Source: Pseudoflavitalea rhizosphaerae
GTDB lineage: Bacteria; Bacteroidota; Bacteroidia; Chitinophagales; Chitinophagaceae
DNA: 64,000 bases
Direction: 5' to 3'
Assembly: GCF_003991355.1 (NCBI RefSeq)
Contig: NZ_RCSU01000002.1
Span: 186,001-250,000 of the forward strand
The notes beneath the pieces were generated by a model, which saw only the letters and a list, made by a program, of their open reading frames with translations, was not told where the DNA came from and searched no databases. A program made the position numbers and the translations under genes. This document shows positions 44,601 through 53,000 of the stretch, piece by piece (position 1 is the first letter of the stretch; each line of letters starts with the position of its first letter).

Positions 44601-45341
44601 CAGGTGCCGGATATCTCGGACTCATCTGCTCTGGACATCCAGGGTTATCCCGTAGACAGCTGGTTCGGTTACAAGTACTCTCACGTGGATGAACAAACGG
44701 GCGACCTCATCGTGTATGCCCAAAAAGCCAATACCAAAGTGGTGAACGGCAATGTACAAACCACTTATGAAGATGCACTCATCAACCTGAGCAGGATCAC
44801 CGATGCCGACCTGAAATCCACTTATCGCCCCTATTACCTTGGCCATTACAATGCGGATTTCTATGGAGGTTTCAATACGCGACTTACTTACAAGGCGTTT
44901 GAATTCACTGCCAGCTTCGTGTATGCAGGTGGAAATATGATCGAGAGTTTCCGCGACAGGCGCGAAGGCCCCAGCAGAAGCGTTGATGATATCAGCGCCA
45001 GCAGGACAAACCGTCTCAGGGAGAATGCTTACCGCTGGCGTCAGGCAGGCGATATCACCAATATCCCCGCTTACAAGAACAGCGCAAGCAATTATACCAG
45101 GATGCTGATCAGTACCGATATCGAGAAAGGCGATTATATCAAATGCAATGAGATGAGCTTCAGCTGGAGAGCGCCCAAATCCATCATTGGCAGAACTGCC
45201 ATGAAAACCCTGAAAGCCACGCTGGTAGCAGGAAACCTGTTCATCATCAGTCCTTACAGCGGAACAGATCCTGAAAGCCGCCTGCCTTTCGGATATCCCA
45301 ATACCAGGAATTTCGCTTTGTCATTAACCGTTGGATTCTAA
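41697..45341 (+). CDS. SusC/RagA-family TonB-dependent outer-membrane transporter
   Basis: 1214 residues. An N-terminal extension typical of Chitinophaga SusC proteins precedes the signal segment (LRVMRLTAFMLLSFCMHVSA, about 46-65); an alternative start is at 41838. Then come an STN domain (75-140; VSLEKVFAAIEKQTGYFVVW), a carboxypeptidase-regulatory-like domain (162-225; GKITDDKGRPLAGVNVLVRG), the plug (GNIIIRGINTLTGNAEPLYV; DGMP, IESITILKDATAASIYGARA) and the 22-strand barrel ending in LSLTVGF. It imports a large ligand together with SusD. The STN domain fits FecR signalling. No glycosidase is nearby, so the substrate is unknown. Confidence 0.96.
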   Translation: MQLNVAKSRVTAGWLCNPTALHQTAETPAGVGLSGSHRFSLHQTLRVMRLTAFMLLSFCMHVSATSNSQTVTYSGKEVSLEKVFAAIEKQTGYFVVWKTNMLQQAKPITIDAENLPLQQFLQEALKDQPLDFTIENQTIFIRMMAVRTIQAIPRLYVTTPAAPPTSGKITDDKGRPLAGVNVLVRGTTRGATTDADGNFKLTANAGDVLVISFIGYQTRQVTVPASLVVNVSLVKTAMELTDVVVSGFQDRKKAVTVGSISTATAKDLENAGITTFEKALSGKLSGVYVRSQSGRPGETGNIIIRGINTLTGNAEPLYVLDGMPLQTGEVSGGMNSLITNGIGNIPPENIESITILKDATAASIYGARAANGVIVITTKNGKVGNDYVNYSGKYGITLRPENKFNFMNSAEKIAFERSIVEDFRPNYEKGGRVIQLTNLADKGVITYEEAERRIAELEKTNTSWIDQLYRVAQSQSHNISFSGGNNKTTYFASFNYQDAQGSLIQNRFQTGGLNMKLSRFVTPDLLFRVNVYATIKKNMEGQAGTDPFKYAVFANPYEKPYNEDGSYASDMTYREIPYTVGTSSALYYSNFNIIRELKENKLSNTYGNIRGQFSLEYTFLRNFKYTGNIAASYTSVQDKDESFAGTYRSWVRNWLNSASTGFLGVLPEHNRGFLLESSGRTLDYTVRNTLEYNNTFAGKHFVQGFFASEFGAVKNDQFRHFNPIYLQEYAIAGYPSWDLVADTRFMNLRLDALGGTGTRENRTASFIGSAAYAYDNRYVVNGNVRYDGVDIIGSDNQFSPLWSAGVKWNAHNESFLKDHEDILSRLVVSLGYGYRGSINRSVLPFHTYTLSTNVYANTSVSDLFNYGNPVIKWEQKKETNLGLELSFFKGRFNTELRYFNEEVSDLLDQTKTPPSVGRQSATVNVGNLTNKGYELSFRMEVVKSKDWLWEIGGNFTKVSNNLTNVFQKQVPDISDSSALDIQGYPVDSWFGYKYSHVDEQTGDLIVYAQKANTKVVNGNVQTTYEDALINLSRITDADLKSTYRPYYLGHYNADFYGGFNTRLTYKAFEFTASFVYAGGNMIESFRDRREGPSRSVDDISASRTNRLRENAYRWRQAGDITNIPAYKNSASNYTRMLISTDIEKGDYIKCNEMSFSWRAPKSIIGRTAMKTLKATLVAGNLFIISPYSGTDPESRLPFGYPNTRNFALSLTVGF

Positions 45342-45344
45342 AAA

Positions 45345-46916
45345 ATGACTGCAATGAAAAGAAACAAATTCATCATAGCCCTCACAGTGATCAGCCTGCT
45401 GGCGTCAACAGGTTGTAAGAAATACCTGGACCTGGCCCCAAAAAATCAGCGGACGGTTACCACAGCACAGGATGTAAAATCCCTGCTGGCCAACTACCTC
45501 CGGTCTGTCACCACTTTTGGCGTAGCCCCTAAACCCGGCACCACCACTACTTCCATCAATGCGATGTGCCCGGTGTACGCCAACCTGATGTTTGAATCGT
45601 ATTCAGATAATATCGATTTCGATGTAGCACTTTCACAGACCTATCTGAAATCGAACAATATTCACCAGACACAGGAAAAAGTATACGCCAACTGGCTATT
45701 ATGGAACGATTACGATTCCCCAACAAAGATCTGGAATGAGCACTATCAGCTCATCGGCTTCTTCAATGCACTCATAGACCAGATGGAGGAAGAAGTGGAA
45801 GATGGTACGCCTGCTCTGCGCGATCAGTTGCTGGGTGAATTGTATGCCAGCCGCGCTTACTATTTCTTCAAACTCCTGCAATATTTCGGTCAGTATAAGA
45901 ATGCAGCACTCGGTATCCCCGTTTACCTCCATTCAGGAAAAGAAGTATTGTCTGTTGACATGTCCAGAAAATCACATGCAGATGTATACAAAACCATCCT
46001 GGAAGACCTGAACAATGCTATGCAGATGGCGGAAAGAACACAGCCGCTGACAGGTTATAATGTGCTGTTCAAAAGTCGCTTTTTACATCATCTCACTGCG
46101 CAGGTGTACTGGTACAAGGCCGAATCACCCGCAAAAGAAACAGGCGATTATGAACAGGTGAAAACGCATGCAGCAATTGCAGCAGAAAATACTGAAAGCA
46201 TTATCCCTGTAACAGGCGCCAATATGATCCTGGCACAGGCGGGTAAGCTTCCGGACTACCCCGCTGTTTGCATGGAGAACAACGTACAGGGAGGTGTAAG
46301 CGCTATTTATGGAAGTTGTTTTCAGTACCTGGCTTTCTTCAGCCCTGAAAATATTCCATTGAAAGCAGATTTCTGTGCCCTCTTCAAACCCGGCGATATC
46401 CGCAACGACATTTACTTCAATGCCAACCCTTCTGTAGCAGGTGGCAAAGTAGGTCCGGAAGGGCAAGTGCTCAACTGGGCATGGCCTTCTGACGGTACTA
46501 CCATTGGTTCTGCCAAAAGAGGAAACCTTGCGTTGTTCAGACCGGAAGAAGCCTGGTTGATGCTGGCAGAAGCACAATACCGCACCAGTCAACCCAGTGA
46601 AGCCATCATCACATTGAACAAGTTCAAGAGCTTCCGCAATGCAGGCACAGCCAATGGATTATCAGGAGATGCACTGTTGCAGGAGATCATCGATGAACGC
46701 AGGAAAGAATTCTTCGGGGATTCTGATAAACGCTGGCTGGACCTGAAGCGCTTTGGTGGCAAGACCATCACCAGGGAGCTGCGCTTCTTCCAGAAGGACT
46801 ATTCGCTGAAAGCCGAACCCAACGATTATCACTATGCGCTTCCGATCCCCCTGGTTGAAATTCAGCAAAACAGGAATATCGTTCCCAACGAAGGCTGGAT
46901 CACCATTGAATATTAA
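45345..46916 (+). CDS. RagB/SusD-family nutrient-binding lipoprotein
   Basis: 523 residues; a start at 45354 (MKRNKFIIALTV) is equally possible. Lipobox ASTGC followed by KKYLDLAPKNQ, the usual SusD N-terminus. Helical TPR-rich core (LGELYASRAYYFFKLLQYFG), and the C-terminal family block EIIDERRKEFFGDSDKRWLDL, covering about 450-470, then YALPIPLVEIQQNRNIVPNEGW. It caps the SusC barrel at the surface and binds the ligand. The start is 3 bp after the SusC stop. Confidence 0.95.
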   Translation: MTAMKRNKFIIALTVISLLASTGCKKYLDLAPKNQRTVTTAQDVKSLLANYLRSVTTFGVAPKPGTTTTSINAMCPVYANLMFESYSDNIDFDVALSQTYLKSNNIHQTQEKVYANWLLWNDYDSPTKIWNEHYQLIGFFNALIDQMEEEVEDGTPALRDQLLGELYASRAYYFFKLLQYFGQYKNAALGIPVYLHSGKEVLSVDMSRKSHADVYKTILEDLNNAMQMAERTQPLTGYNVLFKSRFLHHLTAQVYWYKAESPAKETGDYEQVKTHAAIAAENTESIIPVTGANMILAQAGKLPDYPAVCMENNVQGGVSAIYGSCFQYLAFFSPENIPLKADFCALFKPGDIRNDIYFNANPSVAGGKVGPEGQVLNWAWPSDGTTIGSAKRGNLALFRPEEAWLMLAEAQYRTSQPSEAIITLNKFKSFRNAGTANGLSGDALLQEIIDERRKEFFGDSDKRWLDLKRFGGKTITRELRFFQKDYSLKAEPNDYHYALPIPLVEIQQNRNIVPNEGWITIEY

Positions 46917-46948
46917 TTGCATTTGTTCAACATACAGAAACACTCATT

Positions 46949-48220
46949 ATGAACAGGATATTATTATGTGTTGCGGCCCTGCTTGTATTGTTGCTAAGCA
47001 ACTGCAAAAAGGACAGCTTCGATTATAAAATGTACAGCCCGTTGGTGGATGATGTAGACTCTATCTACCTTTCAGCCACGGATAAGATGCTGATTGCCGA
47101 TGGACAGGCCAAACTGAAATTCATAGTGGAAGCTTTCCGGCTGGTGAAACTGCCTTCAGGTAAGGATTCCATGGAAAAGATCATCCTGGACCAGTTGCCC
47201 GAAGGTTCCCTGAAGATCATAGAGGAAAGATCAGGCACCGATGTGGGGAATGAATATTCCACCACCACCATTCCCTATGATACCGTGAAATTCCATGCGG
47301 AGATCGGCGGTAAACGGTCAACAACAAAGTCTGTAGCGCTCCGCGCAAAGCCGGCCCTGCCTCAGAAATTGTATGTAGATGTTATTTTCCATGTTTGGGA
47401 ACTGAATACCACACACCCGACCTATGATGTGTCGTCATATCAGCCTGTCACCTATGATTTGTTACAGACAGCTATCCAAAATATGAATAACGCTATCAAT
47501 AATAAACTGAGCAGCAGTCCCAACGGAGCTTCCGCCAATATTGAGTTCAGACTGGCCACCCAAAACCAGAGCGGGGCCACTATGATCCAACCCGGCTTTA
47601 ATAAGGTAGTTTACAGCGATAATATAAAAGTGAACCCTTTGGCCACCACATTTAACGGAAATGATTTCATCACTTATATCAATAACAATAAAGCCACGCT
47701 GATCTGGAAGCCTAAAGAATTCCTGAATATCCATGTACTACCTTATGGCAGCAACCAAAGCATGGGAACAGCCCGCGCCACCAAACAACTGGCGCCGCAG
47801 CCCGGAGAGGAACTGATTCCCGGTGTAGCAGGAATTGCCGCCAATGAAGATGATTTCACTACCGACTATGTGAACACCGTTTGCGCCATGCCACGCACCC
47901 TCTTCTTCCCGGGCTTTGAAAGGAAGATCGAGATCTTCCAGTTTGTTGGAGAGTTCTATGGTTTGTATGTGCCTGTCTATCGCGCCAATATCACCAATTC
48001 AGATTATTGTTACGATACAAGGGAATATATGACCACCAACCAGAGTAATTATGTGAACTATTATAAGCTCGGGGTGGACAATGAGAAATATGTAGCGGAC
48101 AATGTAATGGACGATAGCCGGTATCCAAGCCTGCTGAATGCCATTACCCTGGACCAGGTGAACAGGATGCGCAGTGTGATGGCCCGCTGCCCCGGCAGAA
48201 TGAATGCAAAAACACAATAA
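46949..48220 (+). CDS. Lipoprotein with degenerate pappalysin (M43-like) metalloprotease domain
   Basis: 423 residues with lipobox LLSNC (Cys19). An N-terminal beta domain (to about 140) is followed by a metzincin-like domain (KLYVDVIFHVWELN, SANIEFRLATQNQSG, FLNIHVLPYGSN). At the place of the HExxHxxGxxH zinc motif the sequence reads QFVGEFYGLYV (331-341), so all three His and the catalytic Glu are gone. The flanking order (Cys pairs, DYCYDTREY, then LDQVNRMRSVM) still follows M43/BF0631-type lipoproteins. I infer a non-catalytic surface ligand-binding subunit of the SusCD system. Confidence 0.72.
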   Translation: MNRILLCVAALLVLLLSNCKKDSFDYKMYSPLVDDVDSIYLSATDKMLIADGQAKLKFIVEAFRLVKLPSGKDSMEKIILDQLPEGSLKIIEERSGTDVGNEYSTTTIPYDTVKFHAEIGGKRSTTKSVALRAKPALPQKLYVDVIFHVWELNTTHPTYDVSSYQPVTYDLLQTAIQNMNNAINNKLSSSPNGASANIEFRLATQNQSGATMIQPGFNKVVYSDNIKVNPLATTFNGNDFITYINNNKATLIWKPKEFLNIHVLPYGSNQSMGTARATKQLAPQPGEELIPGVAGIAANEDDFTTDYVNTVCAMPRTLFFPGFERKIEIFQFVGEFYGLYVPVYRANITNSDYCYDTREYMTTNQSNYVNYYKLGVDNEKYVADNVMDDSRYPSLLNAITLDQVNRMRSVMARCPGRMNAKTQ

Positions 48221-48226
48221 TATACA

Positions 48227-49372
48227 ATGAAAAAAATCGCCCTGCTCCTTGTTACCGGATTTGTTACGGTAATCGCATCAGCTCAAACCCCGATCGGGTT
48301 CAAGCTGAATGGCAAGATCAACGATGTGAAAGAACCCGCCAAAGTTGCAATGGTGTATGTAGCCAATGGAAAACGGCAGTCGGACACCGTTGAACTCAAC
48401 AAAGGAAAATTTGCTTTCAAAGGGAAAATCAGCAGCCCTGTAAAAGCAATACTTGTTGTGCTGAAAAGCAGCGACAACCCCAGGATGATGCTGAGCATCG
48501 GTTATGGTGGTGATGTGATGGGACGAGATGGAAGACAGGTTTACCTGGACAAAGGCACTATCCTCCTCAAAGGCGATAGCCTCAAAACCGCTACCATCAA
48601 GGGTTCTGCATCACAGCGCGATTTCGATGAACTGCAAAAGCTCCGTGAGCCGGTAGTTGCCAAACTGGATGCCATCAACAAAGAACTGATCAGGCTGAAT
48701 GGCGATAAGGAAAGTGAAGAATACAAAGCCACTTACGCCAACCTGATCAAAACAATGAAGGAGTTTGGACCGATAGAGGAAGCTTTCATTGCATCACATC
48801 CCGATTCCTGGGTTAGCTGGCATGCACTCACCGGCAAAAGCATCATCAGCGATGTAAAAAAACTGGAAGGGCAGTTCAATGCGATGAACGCATCATTCCG
48901 TAACAGCGAAGATGGCAAAAAACTGGAAGAGAAGATCCGGAAATCATACAAGACAGCAATGGGAGCAGTAGCTCCCGAATTTGCGCAGAATAACCTGGAC
49001 GGCCAGTCCGTGGCGCTTTCATCGCTCCGCGGAAAATATGTGCTGATCGATTTCTGGGCCAGCTGGTGCGGTCCCTGCCGCGCAGAGAATCCACACGTGA
49101 AAGCTGCTTACGAAAAATTCAAGGATAAGAACTTCGAGATCCTCGCCGTATCGCTCGACAATAAGAAAGATGCCTGGGTTCAGGCCATCGAAAAAGATGG
49201 ACTGCCCTGGCTGCATGTAAGCGACCTGTTGGGATGGAAGAATGCAGTGGCTGAACAATATGATGTAAAAGCTATTCCTCAGAACTGGCTGCTGGACCCC
49301 AATGGCGTGATCATTGGTCAGAACATGCGTGGAAAAGAGCTGGAAGAAAAACTGGCATCAGTATTGAAGTGA
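48227..49372 (+). CDS. TlpA-family thiol:disulfide oxidoreductase with DUF4369-like domain
   Basis: 381 residues. Signal peptide (MKKIALLLVTGFVTVIASAQ). Residues about 22-120 form a DUF4369-like beta domain (FKLNGKINDVKEPAKVAMVY). A helical linker follows, and the thioredoxin fold of AhpC/TlpA type occupies about 245-381: PEFAQNNLDGQSVALSSLRG, then FWASWCGPCRAENP with Cys281 and Cys284, and the cis-Pro at KAIPQNWLLD. It is a periplasmic thiol oxidoreductase. Such proteins are often the last gene of SusCD-type operons in Chitinophagaceae. Confidence 0.93.
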   Translation: MKKIALLLVTGFVTVIASAQTPIGFKLNGKINDVKEPAKVAMVYVANGKRQSDTVELNKGKFAFKGKISSPVKAILVVLKSSDNPRMMLSIGYGGDVMGRDGRQVYLDKGTILLKGDSLKTATIKGSASQRDFDELQKLREPVVAKLDAINKELIRLNGDKESEEYKATYANLIKTMKEFGPIEEAFIASHPDSWVSWHALTGKSIISDVKKLEGQFNAMNASFRNSEDGKKLEEKIRKSYKTAMGAVAPEFAQNNLDGQSVALSSLRGKYVLIDFWASWCGPCRAENPHVKAAYEKFKDKNFEILAVSLDNKKDAWVQAIEKDGLPWLHVSDLLGWKNAVAEQYDVKAIPQNWLLDPNGVIIGQNMRGKELEEKLASVLK

Positions 49373-49397
49373 TCTTTCAACCTGATCTCCCAATAAA

Positions 49398-49430
49398 AAA
49401 TCCGGGCTGTATGATACAGTCCGGATTTTC
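49398..49430. terminator. Bidirectional terminator between tlpA-like and lipoprotein genes
   Basis: AATCCGGGCTGTAT pairs with ATACAGTCCGGATT (one G-U), with A and T runs on the two sides, so it can serve both converging transcripts. Confidence 0.85.
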
Positions 49431-49450
49431 ATTTTTCTATCATTCTATTT

Positions 49451-49897
49451 TTATTTCACGCGTACATATTTCTCGATGATAAACCTGTCGATCCCCAGAT
49501 CGGCCAGTTTCTCCACGCCACGCTGTATCAGCGTATCGTTATTGATGCTGACAGTGAATTCAAAACTTCTTCCCTCCCATTCACGATAACTGCAGAACTC
49601 AAGCAGCTCCGTGTATTTATCATCTTTCAGTGAATAGATCCCGCCGCCGCCATCATAGATAGCCGTGTCTTTCCCTTTGGAGAGATCATGACGGAGAAAA
49701 GAGAAATGAGATTCGTTGATGATCTTGATCATCTTCTGGCCTTTTGTATAGTCTGTTACCAACGTATCATTTTTTGTGATGGTGGTGCCGGTAAGCAATT
49801 GCCAGGTGCCCTGGATGGGAAGTTCTTTCGGGCCGGGGGCCTGACAGGAAAAAAAAATAACTGAAACTAACGTTGATACATAGCGGATTTTGATCAT
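49451..49897 (-). CDS. Small lipoprotein, lipocalin-like
   Basis: 148 residues from the start at 49897 (MIKIRYVSTLVSVIFFSC); the lipobox is FFSC. The mature part starts IQGTWQLLTGTTITKNDT, a lipocalin-like opening (GTW), and shows repeated short beta strands (HFSFLRHD, YSLKDDKYTELLEFCSY, FEFTVSINNDTLIQRG, FIIEKYVRVK). It resembles the many DUF/lipocalin-type lipoproteins of Bacteroidota with unknown ligands. It converges on the TlpA gene. Confidence 0.75.
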   Translation of the reverse strand: MIKIRYVSTLVSVIFFSCQAPGPKELPIQGTWQLLTGTTITKNDTLVTDYTKGQKMIKIINESHFSFLRHDLSKGKDTAIYDGGGGIYSLKDDKYTELLEFCSYREWEGRSFEFTVSINNDTLIQRGVEKLADLGIDRFIIEKYVRVK

Positions 49898-50042
49898 ATA
49901 GACAGGTTTGGGGGTTTTCCTTCTCAAATATAAATATCAAATCACAATTATCGAAGTTATACTACAAGCGAATAGTAGTGCGCCTACGCATTATAGCTAT
50001 TCCCTATACTATTTTTACTGCACACACAGGAAAATCAAACTT

Positions 50043-53000
50043 ATGAAGAAACTTTTACTCGTTTGCCTGCTATTGGCAGGTTCAGTATCCTCGTTATTTG
50101 CAGTAGATTATTACTGGGTAGGTGGTGCAGGAAGCTGGACCGATATCAACCACTGGGCAACTACATCCGGTGGAACTACCAAACACTCTATTGTTCCCTC
50201 TCAAAATGATAACGTTTTCTTTGACGCCAACAGCGGACTCGCAAATGGCGATATCGTAACGTTACCTGCTACCAGTGACGCTTTTTGTAATAATATGAGC
50301 TGGACGGGTGTTACTGCTACAGCTTCATTCAGACGTGGTGGCGGCGGCTTCGCCATAAATATCTATGGAAACCTGGTGTTGGCGCCATCCGTTGCTTATG
50401 GTATGCAATCCATCTTTCTTCTGGGAACGCAAAATACTACCGTGCAATGCAATGGCGCAGTTCGGGTTAATGCCACTGGCTGGTACAATCCTATGGTGGT
50501 GAACAAACCTGGCGCCAGTGTTACTTTCCTGGATGGCATTCCTGAATTATTGCAGGTGACTGTTCTGCAGGCTGCGGCAGGTACCATCGTGCTGTCTGGC
50601 AATACGCATTATATCTGGAAACTGGATGCCTTCAACAACAATACGGCCACTATCGATATCTCGAATGCTACAATCAATATCTCTGATGTTTGGGATGTAA
50701 GAGGCACCAATAAAACCATCATTACTACCAATTCGGTTATCAATGCGAATACAATGTTTTCCGATGGTTATGCGTACAATGAAGTGAATATTTCAATTGC
50801 CAGCACTAATGTGGCAATCAACAATACCACCATCAATAAACTCACATTTACCAATCCTGCTTCTGCGCCGGCAACTGTTCGCATTAACGGCAATAACACC
50901 ATTCAAACACTGGAATTCAAAGGCAATGGTTTGATCCGTGCAGGCGGAAACGTGATCAATGATCTGATCATGGCTTCGGGTAAGGCACTGCTTACTTATG
51001 GTGATAACACCATCAACGGCTCGTTCAGTTTCAATACACCCGACTGTAGCGGTCTTGGCCAGCTCACCGGCGCTGCAGGACAAACGTCAACGCTTACTTT
51101 CGGCAGCAGTGCAGTACTGGATCTCGTAAACCTGTACATCACCAATATAGTGGCAGCAGGCAGTATCACACTGCCCATCGATGTAGTGGGCGCAGATGGC
51201 GGCAGCAATACCAACTGGAATATCACCAATCCGCTCACTGGCACCACCCTGTATTGGGTTGGCGGCGCCGGCGACTGGAACGACAAAGCACACTGGTCTG
51301 CCAGCAGCGGCGGCGCGGGTGGTTACTGCGTCCCATTCTCCGCAGATGATGTAGTGTTTGATGCAAACAGCGGATTCGCGCCCGGTAACAATACCGTTAC
51401 CACAACTTCTAATGCATGGTGCAAGGATATGACCTGGACAGGCATTGCAAGTCCTGTTATTTTCAATGAAAGCGGTACCTATGCTCTTGAAGTGTATGGC
51501 TCTGTAGTATTACATCCTGACGTAACCATGAATGCATCGCTGCTGTTCAAAGGCACAGCAGCTTCAACACTCACCACCAACGCTTCAGGATTGGGTACGC
51601 TGGGAATAGAAATTTCCAGGACAGGCACCAATGGCGGCGTTACGCTTACAGATGATTTTGTGAACCCCACCGCCAATGTCCGTCTCATACTCGGACAATG
51701 GCTGATGCCCGGCAGAACGCTGGATGTGAATTTTTTCAACAGTGGTGTTAACGGAATCAGGACCATTGATATGACCAATGCCACTATTAATGTGCGTGAA
51801 ACTTTTGCGCTCACTGGTAATGGAAGAACCTGGATAGGCAATGGTGCAGGTTTAAGTATCACCTCTGCCAGATATTTTAATGTGGCCGGGCCCGGTCTTA
51901 CAATTCCTACTGTTACGCTTACTTCAGCAGAAGATGTATTTGATATCAGAAACGTAACTATCGAAACACTTACATTCACCAACACCGCCAGCAACTCAAA
52001 TGCAAGGATCCTGACCAATAATATTATCACAACACTCGAGTTCAAAGGTTCAGGTAATATCGCACAAACCGGTAATACCATCGGTACACTGTTGCTGGCG
52101 CCTTCAAAATATTATGGATTCACAGGAACCAATACCATCAACACACATTTGCGTTTCAACAGTCCTGCCTGTTCAGGATTGGGTGAAATGCGCGGTATCA
52201 ATGGTGTTCTGTCAACGCTGAACTTCGGTCCATCCGCCACCACCGACCTGGCGAATGTATATATCCAGAATATTGCAGCTACAGGCAGCATCACTCCTAT
52301 CACAGTTTCTGGCGCAGATGCAGGTGGTAATTCTGGTTTCGTTATCAACAGCAGTGCAGGATCAGCCAGGTACTGGGTTGGAGGAAGCGGGGACTGGAAC
52401 GATGCCAGCCACTGGAGCCTCACGTCAGGCGGTGCAGGCGGAGCTTGCGTTCCAACCGTGAACGACGATGTTTTCTTCGATGCACAAAGTTTTACTGCCG
52501 GCAGCAGTACCGTAACCACAGCCGGTAACATATATGCTAATAATATGGATTGGACAGGCGCCACCAATGCGCCCGTTTTCAATGAAAGCACAGCATTCAC
52601 TTTCGAGATCTGGGGCAACCTGGTGATGAACCCCGCAGTTACTATGAATGCTACTGCCGTTTTCATGGGAGGTACCAATACAACAATTACCAACAACGGA
52701 AGCACACTGGGTAATTTCGATATTACAGTGAATAAACCGAACACCAGCTTCAGCCTGACGTTGAACGATGACATCAACAATCCCCTGAGCTTCTTCAATG
52801 TACAAAGCGGCGCCCTGAATGTTGCCAACAGAACGCTTGTTCTTGAGGGCATCAGCGATGAAGGCTCTGCAAATGCTACCGCCATCGATATCAGTAACAC
52901 CACATTCACTGGTGGATGGAGATATAACGGCTCCAGTAAAACGCTAAATGCCACTAATTCATTCATGACTGTCTCTGCATTCCTGGTGAATAGCGGCGTG

